Assembly (NCBI GenBank): GCA_021793405.1
Contig: JAJYSV010000017.1
Location: 1-64,000, forward strand
Reading direction: 5' to 3'
Origin: Acidobacteriota bacterium
GTDB taxonomy: Bacteria; Acidobacteriota; Terriglobia; Terriglobales; Acidobacteriaceae
DNA length: 64,000 nt
The notes below the pieces were generated by a model. That model was not told the DNA's origin, did not search any database, and was given only the letters and a program-made list of their open reading frames with translations. The position numbers were made by a program, and so were the translations under genes. Positions 36,335 to 44,834 of this stretch are shown here, piece after piece. Each line of letters begins with the position of its first letter. Within the stretch, counting starts at the first letter, position 1.

Positions 36335-37002
36335 TGCGCATGTTCTCCTGTGGCGACCCGAAAGTACCGGCTCAGCCGTTCGCGCAATTGCAGGCGGGCG
36401 CGCAATAGACGACTTTTGACCGCGGGAACGCTAAGGCCCAGAGCCTGAGCCGTTTCCTCGGTGGACAAACCATCGATGTCTCGCAGCGCAAAGACGGTGC
36501 GAAATCCCGGAGGCAAGCCTTGAATGGTTTTGCGAAGGATGTCCGCCAGCTCCGCCCGGTTGTAATTCTGTTCCGGATTCGGCATCCAGTCTGCGAAATC
36601 GCGCGGGATGGAGCCTTCCTCGGTCTGGATTTCATCGTCCATGGACACTGTTTTCTGCGAGCGGCGTTTGCGCAGTCGCATCAAGGACTCGTTGACGGCG
36701 ATGCGCACCAGCCATGTATAAAACTTTGAATTGCCCTGGAACTGATTGACTTTCTGAAACGCCTTGAAGAACGTGTCCTGGACAATGTCTTCCGCATCTT
36801 CACGGTTTTGCGTAATGTGAAGGGCGATGCGAAAGATCTGGCGATCGTATTGCCGCATCAGTTGTTCAAACGCGCTTAAATCCCCAGCCTTGACCTTCTC
36901 AACCAGCAGCAGGTCAGGATGGAGCGCATTTGCTTCCTTTTCTTCCGAAGTCAACGTTGCCATGGGTTCGAGGGCGGCCCTTTCGATCTTGCTGCTCGTC
37001 AT
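36331..37002 (-). CDS. ECF RNA polymerase sigma factor
   Basis: 223 aa. Region 2 (F-E-Q-L-M-R-Q-Y-D-R-Q-I-F-R-I-A, then D-A-E-D-I-V-Q-D-T-F-F-K-A-F and W-L-V-R-I-A-V-N) spans residues about 44-112. A long acidic linker follows, and region 4 (L-P-P-G-F-R-T-V-F-A-L-R-D-I-D-G-L-S-T-E-E) lies at about 163-212 with its helix-turn-helix S-V-P-A-V-K-S-R-L. It directs polymerase to a stress-type regulon and is held by the overlapping anti-sigma factor. ATG 37002 or ATG 36963 are both possible starts. Divergent from the lytic transglycosylase gene. Confidence 0.93.
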   Translation of the reverse strand: MTSSKIERAALEPMATLTSEEKEANALHPDLLLVEKVKAGDLSAFEQLMRQYDRQIFRIALHITQNREDAEDIVQDTFFKAFQKVNQFQGNSKFYTWLVRIAVNESLMRLRKRRSQKTVSMDDEIQTEEGSIPRDFADWMPNPEQNYNRAELADILRKTIQGLPPGFRTVFALRDIDGLSTEETAQALGLSVPAVKSRLLRARLQLRERLSRYFRVATGEHAQ

Positions 37003-37153
37003 CGCGTCCGGACGTAGGGCTCCGAAATCACAATCGTATTGCAGCTGATTAGATGGTAGACCGGGCCAGCGGTTGCAGACAAATCGTCATGGCGGGAGGG
37101 AATTCGCCCGGCCACTTTGTTTTTGCATGATATCCCGCTAGATTCATAGATAT

Positions 37154-39721
37154 ATGCAGTTCTTCGATTTTGCCTGGATTGACCCGCATTTCCTCGGGTC
37201 GCTGGATTTGTTGTATTTTTTGAAAAAGCCTGCCTGGCGCCGACAAACCTTGTCCGTGCTGCTCGTTTGTGCGGCAATGGGGACGGTCACGGGCGCGGCC
37301 CAGCAAACTGAGACCGCTACGCATCACAAAATCCATGCGACAGCGTCTTCCACGCAACGGCGGAGGGAATCCGCCGCCCATCGCGCACCGCACCACGCCG
37401 TACCTTCCAAGGCCCGCAGGAAGCGCCGAGAAACATCCAGTCATGGCAGTCGCGCGTCCAGCGCTCACCGCCGCCGCACCAGCGCAAAGCGAACGCTTTC
37501 CAGCCATCGCCGCGCCCGTCGCCATGTCAGCGCGCGGACGCTGGCGCGCGTGCATCAACTTCACCGGGCTTTCGTAGCCTCGTCGCAATTGCGCCCAATG
37601 GCGCAGCAGTTGAGGCAGGAGCGCACGCCCGAGGCCTATGCCGGTGTTCGCCGGTACGCGCGCGCGCATACGGGGGAGGCGTCGTCTGCCGCATACATGG
37701 CTCTAGGTGAGGCATACTTTACCGACGGCAAATATAAGGATGCCGTCGAATCCTTTCGAAAGGCGGGCAAAACGGGGCAGGCTCTGGCGGATTACGCCGA
37801 CTATCTCGGCGCCAAAGCGGACTTCGCGCAGCAGGGATATACGGATGCCGAACAATTGCTCGACGGATTCGCCGAGCGTCATCCGGATAGTGTTCTGATT
37901 GATCACGCCTCGCTCCTGCTGGCCAATGTCAAGCTCGGCGAGGGCGACCCGCAGGCGGCGCTGCGGCAACTTGCAAAACTCGAGAACAGTGCGCTGGCAA
38001 AGTCCTCGGAATATCTTTTTGCGCTGGCTAAAGCGAATCAGCTTGCCGGCAATCGCGAAAAGGCGCAGCAACTCTATGCTCGCCTTTACGTGGGCGATCC
38101 GACCAGCAGCGAGGCAAGTCAGGTATCGGGACAAATGCAGCAGATGGGAATCAATCCGCCATTCACGGTGGCTGAGCGGACTCGCCATGCGGACGGATTG
38201 TATCTCGCGGGACACTATCAGGCGGCGGCAGCGGAATATCAATCGCTCGCGGGGGATCCGTCCGTAATTGGAACGGCCGCAGTGAATGGGTTGCTGGCGC
38301 GGGCTGCAGTCGCCACGTTCAAACAGACGCATCACGTGGATCCCTCTCAGTTGGTTCGGCTATCGGATACCGATAACGACGCCGGCGCCACCCGCCTGTA
38401 TTTGATGATGGAAGCTGCTCGCGATAACAACGATGTTGGCCAGGTGAAGACCTTGATCGCTGAGTTGGAGCAGCGTTTTCCCAGGAATCGATGGACGGCG
38501 GAAGCGCTGTTTTCCGCCGGCAACATGGCTTTACTGGTGAATGATCTGCCCTCGGCAATCCAGTACTACGGTGATCTGGCGCAGCGCTTTCCCGATAGCT
38601 CGATGGCCTCGAACAGCCACTGGCACGCTGCCTGGTTGAACTATCGACTGGGCGATAAGAAAACAGCGGGTCAGATGTTCGATGAGCAGATTGAGCGATA
38701 TCCCAACGATATGCATGTGTCGGCCGCCGTCTATTGGCGCGGGGTGGTGTATGAGGAGTACGAAAAAAATCCATCCGCGGCGGCTGCCTGCTATCGAAAA
38801 TTGATCGCCACATTTCCCCAGTATTACTATGCTGAACTGGCCCAACGACGGATGACCAGCCTTGGCGCGGTCGTGACTGCAACGTTGCCGGTACTGGCGA
38901 GAATCGACGATCCAAGTGTGCCTGATCTAACCACCGAGATTCCAGAGGACGACATTCATGTGGAGCGTGCGCAACTTCTGGCGAATGCCGGGCTGAATCA
39001 GTACATTGTGCCGGAGATGAGCGCCAGCCCGGACAGCGGCAACTGGCGAGCCTACGCGGAGGCCCAACTTTATAGTTCGTACGGAGAAAACTGGCAGGCG
39101 CTCCACATACTCAAGCATAAGTTGCAATCCTATCTTTCCGCGCCGATGAATTCGATTCCGCGCGGCTACTGGGAACTTTTGTTTCCGCAACCCTATTGGG
39201 CCATGCTGCAAAAAGATTCGCAAAAGCAGGGCCTTGACCCGTATCTGGTCGCGTCACTGATCCGTCAGGAATCGGAATTCAATCCGGGCGCTATCTCGTA
39301 TGCGAATGCATGGGGATTGATGCAGTTATTGCCGCGTGTTGGCAGCGAGCTGGCGCGCAAGGAACATGTGCGGCCCTATCGGACCGCATACCTGCTGAAT
39401 CCGGAAGTGAACCTCAAACTGGGTACGGTGTACTTTCGACAATTGCTGGACGAATTCAACGGCCAGCCAGAGTATGCGCTGGCAGCCTACAACGCCGGCG
39501 ATGACCGGGTGAAGGCATGGCTCGCCAACGGGCCCTACGCCAGCCTGCCGGAGTTTGTGGAGTCGATCCCATTTACCCAGACGCGAGAATATGTGGAGGC
39601 AATTCTGCGCAACCAGGAAATGTATCGCCGCCTGTACACAGCGGGGGGCTCCAGCCAGACGAGTCACTTGACCGCGAATCCAAGCGCCGGTCCGAGCGGC
39701 GATCATCCCATCCAGCAGTAG
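37154..39721 (+). CDS. Slt70-like lytic transglycosylase with TPR region
   Basis: 855 aa. A hydrophobic export signal lies at residues about 28-48; the first 22 residues lack a ribosome site, so TTG 37220 is an alternative start. A very basic Arg/His/Ser-rich segment (50-140) is followed by about 450 residues of TPR-like helical repeats. The C-terminal SLT domain has catalytic Glu706 in R-Q-E-S-E-F-N-P, then G-L-M-Q-L-L-P and A-L-A-A-Y-N-A-G. It cleaves peptidoglycan glycan strands to 1,6-anhydro ends in the periplasm. The basic stretch is unusual for the family and may bind wall polymers. Confidence 0.9.
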   Translation: MQFFDFAWIDPHFLGSLDLLYFLKKPAWRRQTLSVLLVCAAMGTVTGAAQQTETATHHKIHATASSTQRRRESAAHRAPHHAVPSKARRKRRETSSHGSRASSAHRRRTSAKRTLSSHRRARRHVSARTLARVHQLHRAFVASSQLRPMAQQLRQERTPEAYAGVRRYARAHTGEASSAAYMALGEAYFTDGKYKDAVESFRKAGKTGQALADYADYLGAKADFAQQGYTDAEQLLDGFAERHPDSVLIDHASLLLANVKLGEGDPQAALRQLAKLENSALAKSSEYLFALAKANQLAGNREKAQQLYARLYVGDPTSSEASQVSGQMQQMGINPPFTVAERTRHADGLYLAGHYQAAAAEYQSLAGDPSVIGTAAVNGLLARAAVATFKQTHHVDPSQLVRLSDTDNDAGATRLYLMMEAARDNNDVGQVKTLIAELEQRFPRNRWTAEALFSAGNMALLVNDLPSAIQYYGDLAQRFPDSSMASNSHWHAAWLNYRLGDKKTAGQMFDEQIERYPNDMHVSAAVYWRGVVYEEYEKNPSAAAACYRKLIATFPQYYYAELAQRRMTSLGAVVTATLPVLARIDDPSVPDLTTEIPEDDIHVERAQLLANAGLNQYIVPEMSASPDSGNWRAYAEAQLYSSYGENWQALHILKHKLQSYLSAPMNSIPRGYWELLFPQPYWAMLQKDSQKQGLDPYLVASLIRQESEFNPGAISYANAWGLMQLLPRVGSELARKEHVRPYRTAYLLNPEVNLKLGTVYFRQLLDEFNGQPEYALAAYNAGDDRVKAWLANGPYASLPEFVESIPFTQTREYVEAILRNQEMYRRLYTAGGSSQTSHLTANPSAGPSGDHPIQQ

Positions 39722-39824
39722 CTGCAATTTTTTTGGTGTTGTTGGCGATGGCACGGTTCGCTCGATAAGAACGTGATCCAGCACAAAATTCGATAGAATC
39801 GGGTTGCAACGACGGATTCAACAT

Positions 39825-39911
39825 GCCCGGATGGCGAAATCGGCAGACGCAGCGGACTTAAAATCCGCAGGGAGCAATCCCATGGGGGTTCAAGTCCCCC
39901 TCCGGGCACCA
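39825..39911 (+). tRNA. tRNA-Leu (anticodon TAA)
   Basis: A full cloverleaf can be drawn: acceptor GCCCGGA (39825-39831) with TCCGGGC (39901-39907), discriminator A and encoded CCA (39909-39911), anticodon stem GCGGA/TCCGC with loop CTTAAAA and anticodon TAA (39859-39861), a long variable arm as expected for a class II tRNA, and a T arm with GGTTCAAGT. It reads UUA codons. An integrase remnant lies 82 nt downstream on the opposite strand. Confidence 0.97.
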
Positions 39912-39993
39912 TAGAATAAGCAGCTTACAAGAGAATGGCCGCTCATCGCTGAGTGGCCATATTTGGCTGGTGCATGTTCTGGTGCATGTTGGT

Positions 39994-40161
39994 TTACGCT
40001 GTGTTTGTTCCGGCGATCCTTTCCACAGCGGATTGCTTGTCTTCGGGTGACGAGTGGGCATAGCGGGCAGATATCGTGATCGTCTCGTGGCCGGCTGCTT
40101 CCTGGATCTCCTTTATCGATGCTCGGGCCATTGCCAGCCACCAACAGAATGTGTGAAGGTT
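39994..40161 (-). pseudogene. tyrosine recombinase (phage-type integrase) C-terminal remnant
   Basis: 55 codons on the minus strand read N-L-H-T-F-C-W-W-L-A-M-A, then E-I-Q-E-A-A-G-H, S-A-R-Y-A-H-S-S-P and A-V-E-R-I-A-G before TAA. This is the end of a tyrosine recombinase: the L-G-H-like motif (A-A-G-H) and the nucleophile Tyr in A-R-Y-A-H are present. The preceding H-x-L-R-H box is reduced to N-L-H-T-F and lost its Arg, and everything upstream is missing. Its place beside a tRNA 3' end marks a former site-specific insertion. The longest ATG-started piece is only 45 codons (from 40131). Confidence 0.85.
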
Positions 40162-40582
40162 CTAGTGCACAACCAGCGGCACGCACTCGAAACCCGGAAC
40201 GAGATTGAAGTTGCGTATCGCGGGGATTGTCTCGAAAGCGGACCGCTGGTTCGAATCACAAGCTGGCCTGCGGGCTTCGTAATGCGGACGGTGGAGATGC
40301 TAGGTTGCTGCACGCCGTCTGCGGTGCGCGCGATCACAAGCAGTATCACGCGGGCTCCAGGCAGAGGTGACTTCTCTAAGGAGGCTGTGATTTCGATGCT
40401 GGAAACGTCGAGACGGTAACGCAGAGTGTAACGCACATCACCCCGGGCAGGGATTCGCGCGACGCGGTGAGCAGGCGTCCGTGCGCTTCAAGAATTGCCT
40501 GGCCCTCTGTATGCTGCGCAGTTAGGTTCGCGGCGACCGACAGCTGGCATCGTAAGTCTGCACCACCCATGAAAATAACCAC
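40162..40582 (-). pseudogene. frameshifted C-terminal remnant of a beta-rich protein
   Basis: Three reading frames on the minus strand join into one coherent tail. Frame one (40582 leftwards) gives N-L-T-A-Q-H, E-G-Q-A-I-L-E-A-H-G-R-L-L and L-P-G. After a shift near 40440 frame two gives V-R-Y-T-L-R-Y-R-L-D and S-I-E-I-T-A-S-L-E-K, and on to L-V-I-R-T-S-G-P. After a second shift near 40230 frame three gives F-E-T-I-P-A-I-R-N-F-N-L-V-P-G-F-E and ends at TAG (40164-40162). The N-terminal part is absent. The beta-strand pattern recalls C-terminal sandwiches of polysaccharide lyases, but the family is not established. The integrase remnant begins directly after its stop. No gene is seen in 40583-40698. 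Confidence 0.6.
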
Positions 40583-40698
40583 TCAACAGCGAACAATTGA
40601 TCTTGGTTGTAAGCGCCGTCACATGCCGTATTCGCTTCCCCGATGTAGAATTCGGCACATCGCGTATATCCTTTGCAGTCAGGCGGCAGCAGTCATCC

Positions 40699-42453
40699 AT
40701 GAAAGTACTGGGAATCAGCGGGTTTGAGAACTCCGTCCCGTTCAAGAAGGCACATTGGCCTGGGCTGGATGAGCGCGAGTACAGGATTTCGCAGGGGCAC
40801 GATTCGGCTGCGGCGCTGGTGATTGATGGAGAGATTGTCGCGGCCGCGGCGGAAGAGCGCTTCAGCCGGAAGAAACACACCGGCGACTTTCCCATTCGCG
40901 CCATCGAGTACTGCTTGGCGGAGGCTGGAATTAGGCCCGCGGACATCGACGAGATGGCCCACGGCTTCGACTACTCGCCCTATAAGGAGATGTACTCTCT
41001 GGATCCGATTACGGCGGAGCAGTACAGCCAGGTCTTCTCCCGCGAAGCGTTGCTGCGGGATCTGCAGGGGGTCATGCCGGAGTTTCCAGCGGAACGCTTC
41101 CATGCAGTGAACCATCATCTGGCGCATGCCGCCAGCGCGTACTTCACCTCCGGTTGGGAAGAGTGTCTGGTGGTGGTGATGGATGGCATGGGCGAAGCGC
41201 ACAGCGCCACCGTATACCACGCGCATGACCACCGGATCGACAAGCTGCGGGCGATTTCCGCCAACGATTCGATCGGCATTCTGTACTCCGTCATCACCCT
41301 GCACCTCGGCTTCGACTTCAACTCCGACGAGTACAAAATCATGGGGTTGGCGCCGTATGGCGATCCATCGCACTATCGCGCGTTTTTTGACGACGCGGTG
41401 AAGTGCCTGGATGGTGGCCGAATCCAGGTCCCTCTGCTGAAGATGAATACATCGCGGCAAGACCGCGAGACCTATGGCGCAACCCGGCGCTATCTGGAGG
41501 AGCATTTGCTCCCTCACCGCCCGCCGGATGCTGAGATCACGGATGCGCACCGGGACGTTGCCGCTGCCTTGCAGGCGTGCCTGGACCGGGCGATGCTGCA
41601 CGTCTGCAGATATTTCGGGCGGTCAACCGGCCTGCGCCGGCTGGCCATGGCGGGCGGGGTGGCGTTAAACTGCACGGCGAATGGACACCTGCTGCAATCC
41701 GGCGCTTTCGACGAGATCTACGTCCAGCCCGCAGCGGGAGATGATGGTGCGGCGCTGGGCGCGGCGCTGTGGCGGGCCTCGCGCATCGACAGGATCCGCA
41801 ACGTGCGCATGCCGGTACCCTTTCTGGGGCCGGCGGCATCCGACGGCGATATTGACGAGGCGCTGCAACATTATCAGGACCGTGTGACGACAGTCCGCTT
41901 TTCCAGCTTGCGTGAGACGTGCGCAGAAGCGGCAAGGTTCATTCGCGATGGGCGAGTGATTGCCTGGTATCGCGGCAGGATGGAGTTCGGCCCGAGAGCT
42001 CTGGGGCATCGCAGCATTCTCGCGGACCCAGGACATCCGGAGATGCGGGACCGCATCAATGCGATGGTCAAGATGCGGGAGGCATTTCGTCCCTTTGCGC
42101 CGGCGGTCTCCTCGGAGCAGGTGCAGGACTGGTTTGAGGCGCCGCTGGGCGCGGAGTTTCCTTACATGATTATGACGGTGGATGTACGGGAACAGTATCG
42201 CGCGGCGCTGCCTGCCATTACCCACGTGAACGGCTCGGCGCGGGTCCAGACCGTATCCCGAACCGATAACCGGGAGTTTCACACGCTGCTGGAAGAGGTT
42301 GGTAAAACAACGGGCCGCCAGATGGTGTTGAATACCAGTTTCAATGTCAAGGGCCAGCCGATTGTAAACACGCCCACGGAGGCGCTGGAAACTTTCCTGG
42401 GAACAGGCATCGAATACCTGTTTTTAGAGGACACACTGGTCGTTCGTCGGTAA
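40699..42453 (+). CDS. NodU/CmcH-family carbamoyltransferase
   Basis: 584 aa. A Kae1/ASKHA-type N-terminal domain has I-S-Q-G-H-D-S-A-A-A-L-V near residue 30, E-E-R-F-S-R-K-K-H near 53, V-N-H-H-L-A-H-A near 138 (metal-binding His) and a G-G-V-A-L-N motif near 320. The C-terminal carbamoyltransferase domain shows R-G-R-M-E-F-G-P-R-A-L-G-H-R-S-I near 425. Such enzymes (TobZ, NovN, NodU) make carbamoyl-adenylate from carbamoyl phosphate and ATP and transfer the carbamoyl group to a hydroxyl of a natural product. ATG 40699 is preferred because the conserved K-V-L-G-I-S start follows. It leads the NRPS-PKS locus, 338 nt before the NRPS gene, and probably tailors its product. Confidence 0.92.
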   Translation: MKVLGISGFENSVPFKKAHWPGLDEREYRISQGHDSAAALVIDGEIVAAAAEERFSRKKHTGDFPIRAIEYCLAEAGIRPADIDEMAHGFDYSPYKEMYSLDPITAEQYSQVFSREALLRDLQGVMPEFPAERFHAVNHHLAHAASAYFTSGWEECLVVVMDGMGEAHSATVYHAHDHRIDKLRAISANDSIGILYSVITLHLGFDFNSDEYKIMGLAPYGDPSHYRAFFDDAVKCLDGGRIQVPLLKMNTSRQDRETYGATRRYLEEHLLPHRPPDAEITDAHRDVAAALQACLDRAMLHVCRYFGRSTGLRRLAMAGGVALNCTANGHLLQSGAFDEIYVQPAAGDDGAALGAALWRASRIDRIRNVRMPVPFLGPAASDGDIDEALQHYQDRVTTVRFSSLRETCAEAARFIRDGRVIAWYRGRMEFGPRALGHRSILADPGHPEMRDRINAMVKMREAFRPFAPAVSSEQVQDWFEAPLGAEFPYMIMTVDVREQYRAALPAITHVNGSARVQTVSRTDNREFHTLLEEVGKTTGRQMVLNTSFNVKGQPIVNTPTEALETFLGTGIEYLFLEDTLVVRR

Positions 42454-42791
42454 TTGCCAACGGCCAACACCATCCAACCAAACCGTCAAAGTGTGCAATA
42501 AGTTGCATAATGCGGAAGAGAAACAGGAAATCCAAACGATCTTGGCGAGGATTCTGATGCGCAGGAGTCGCCGCATTTTCCGGAGAATGAAGGGCTTCAC
42601 AGGCGCGGGGGCATTGGAAACACAGTGAATGTTCGAGAAGCGCTCATGCGGCAGCCCGGCAGCGACCCCGAAAGCGTCGTGTCTGGGCCACATGCGTGGC
42701 AGATCCAGCCCCGCAATCCAGGATTACGACATTCTATCTCCCGATCGCGAAGGGTCCAGCGGGTCCCACTGTCGTCTGGGAAGGTAAATCC
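42454..42791. other. space between carbamoyltransferase and NRPS genes
   Basis: 338 nt without a supported gene. The NRPS frame is open from GTG 42696 but has no ribosome site there. GGAAGG at 42779-42784, 7 nt before ATG 42792, is the only clear translation signal. No strong promoter is seen, although the length leaves room for one. Confidence 0.45.
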
Positions 42792-44834
42792 ATGCCAATT
42801 GAACCCGTGGATTGGAGTGGGAATTGCATACCTGTTTACGAGGATCATGTAAATCCGTTTTCTCAAACTCGAACCAGGACCGGAGTCCGCGTGGCCCATG
42901 GTGGAAAACGGGCAGATGTCGATCAGACATGGGGTGTCTTGCAGGAGGGGAATGTGGTGCCGTCGGAGACGATGTTCGACTCGAAGATTCGAGTGGAAGG
43001 GCGTACGATCCCCGGATGTAAGACGATTGCGTGCTCGTTTGAGGAGCAGGCGGCACGAACCCCCGATACTATTGCGCTGGTCTTTCAAGACCAACGCATC
43101 ACCTATCGCCAGTTGGATGAACGAAGCAATCAACTGGCGCGATATCTACGTTCCCTTGGGGTAAAGCCGGAAACACTTGTTGGCGTTCTGATGGAGCGAT
43201 CGGAGAAGTTGGTGATCGCCCTGCTGGCAGTTTTGAAGGCCGGTGGCGCCTATGTGCCGCTCGATCCTGGATATCCCAGGGAACGCATTGTATTTCTTGT
43301 CGAGGACTCGCAGGCCCCCTTCATCCTGACGACCCAATTCATCGCCGCAATCGTGCCCACTGTGGCTGCACGCGTGGTTTGCGTCGATGGGGAGGCCCCC
43401 GCAATTGCAGGCCAGAACGCTGCTCCGTTGGCCGACGCGGGATCGGAAGAAAATCTGATGTACGTGATTTATACGTCCGGCTCCACCGGGAAGCCGAAAG
43501 GCGTGATGGTGGAGCATCGCAACGTGCTGTCGTTCTTTGCTGCCATGGATGAGGCGCTTGGGAAACAGCCGGGAACATGGCTTGCGGTGACCAGCATCTC
43601 CTTCGATATTTCCGTGCTGGAACTCTTCTGGACCCTGACGCGCGGTTTTCAGGTAGTGCTGCACGGAGATGAAGGTGCCCATACGATTCCCCAGGAAATC
43701 CTCCGTCACGGCATCACACATTTTCAGTCCACGCCGTCGCTGGCACGGATGATTGCGGCCGATCCGCGCTCGCTGGCTGCCTTCGGCGGAGTCGAGAACC
43801 TGCTGTTAGGCGGAGAAGTGCTGCCCGTTTCGCTGATGAACACGTTGCGCTCCGCGATAACGGGCCATGTATATAACGTGTATGGCCCCACGGAGACGAC
43901 CATCTGGTCCACGGTGTACAGCATTCCACAGGCGGCAGAATTTACAACGAACATACCGATTGGGAAGCCCCTGGCGAACACACGCGCGTACATTCTGGAT
44001 TCTGAATTGAGACCTGTTGCCGCAGGAGAGTCTGGCGAGTTGTACCTGAGCGGCGAGGGCGTTGTGCGCGGATATTGGGCCCATCCGGAATGGACAAGCG
44101 AACGATTTATTCCTGACCGTATTTCCGGGACCGGTCGCATGTATCGTACGGGAGACGTTGCAAGATTCCTGCCTGATGGAAACATTGAATTCCTCGGACG
44201 CTCCGATTTTCAGTTGAAATTGCGCGGTTTCCGCATTGAGCTTGAAGAAATTGAGGCCACGCTGGAACAGCACCCCGCAGTGCGGCAGGCCGTGGTCGTT
44301 GCCAGGGAAGACCGACCTGGAGACCAGCGCCTGATTGGTTACGTGGTGCTGCACGACGGAAACGCAGCCACGGCGTCGTCGTTGCGCGACATGCTGGCAT
44401 CCAGGCTGCCGGAGTATATGGTGCCGTCACAGATTGTCTTGATGGACCGATTGCCGCTGACGGCAAATGGAAAGATCGACCGCAATGGCCTGCCAGTGGT
44501 CTCGATTCAGAGTGACGCCGCCGTAGCCGGCAACGAAGCACGGAATGAAATGGAGCGGACAGTTGCCGAGACATGGGCGGAAATTCTGGGCGTGGAATTT
44601 GTTGGTCTGCACCAGAACTTCTTCGATCTGGGGGCCACCTCACTCATGGTTCCGGAGGTGCAGATTGAATTGCAGCGCAAACTGGGACGGGAAATTCCAC
44701 TGACCGATCTTTTTGAGTTCCATACCGTCAGCTCGCTTGCGGGCCATTTGTCAGGAGAACAGCTCGCGTCCCGCACTTCGGATCGCGCCCAGAGGCGTCT
44801 GGCAGCGCGCAACCGCTCCGCCGCATCTTTATGA
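42792..44834 (+). CDS. NRPS adenylation-PCP protein, predicted glycine-activating
   Basis: 680 aa. An unassigned lead of about 80 residues is followed by an adenylation domain: L-K-A-G-G-A-Y-V-P-L-D-P (A2), Y-T-S-G-S-T-G-K-P-K-G (A3) near 225, F-D-I-S-V-L-E (A4), Y-G-P-T-E-T-T (A5), Y-R-T-G-D (A7), and N-G-K-I-D-R (A10) near 558. The carrier domain has D-L-G-A-T-S-L with the phosphopantetheine Ser near 614. Aligning to GrsA by eye gives the specificity code D-I-L-Q-L-G-V-I-W-K, one residue from the glycine consensus. There is no condensation or thioesterase domain. It overlaps the PKS gene by 4 nt (ATGA), so glycyl-PCP is probably passed to the PKS ketosynthase. Confidence 0.92.
   Translation: MPIEPVDWSGNCIPVYEDHVNPFSQTRTRTGVRVAHGGKRADVDQTWGVLQEGNVVPSETMFDSKIRVEGRTIPGCKTIACSFEEQAARTPDTIALVFQDQRITYRQLDERSNQLARYLRSLGVKPETLVGVLMERSEKLVIALLAVLKAGGAYVPLDPGYPRERIVFLVEDSQAPFILTTQFIAAIVPTVAARVVCVDGEAPAIAGQNAAPLADAGSEENLMYVIYTSGSTGKPKGVMVEHRNVLSFFAAMDEALGKQPGTWLAVTSISFDISVLELFWTLTRGFQVVLHGDEGAHTIPQEILRHGITHFQSTPSLARMIAADPRSLAAFGGVENLLLGGEVLPVSLMNTLRSAITGHVYNVYGPTETTIWSTVYSIPQAAEFTTNIPIGKPLANTRAYILDSELRPVAAGESGELYLSGEGVVRGYWAHPEWTSERFIPDRISGTGRMYRTGDVARFLPDGNIEFLGRSDFQLKLRGFRIELEEIEATLEQHPAVRQAVVVAREDRPGDQRLIGYVVLHDGNAATASSLRDMLASRLPEYMVPSQIVLMDRLPLTANGKIDRNGLPVVSIQSDAAVAGNEARNEMERTVAETWAEILGVEFVGLHQNFFDLGATSLMVPEVQIELQRKLGREIPLTDLFEFHTVSSLAGHLSGEQLASRTSDRAQRRLAARNRSAASL

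Noticed and set aside
42625-42852. Short open frame overlapping the start of the NRPS gene, considered as an MbtH-like or leader protein.
   Set aside because: It has none of the MbtH motifs (N-x-E-x-Q-x-S-x-W-P) and overlaps the NRPS start out of frame.
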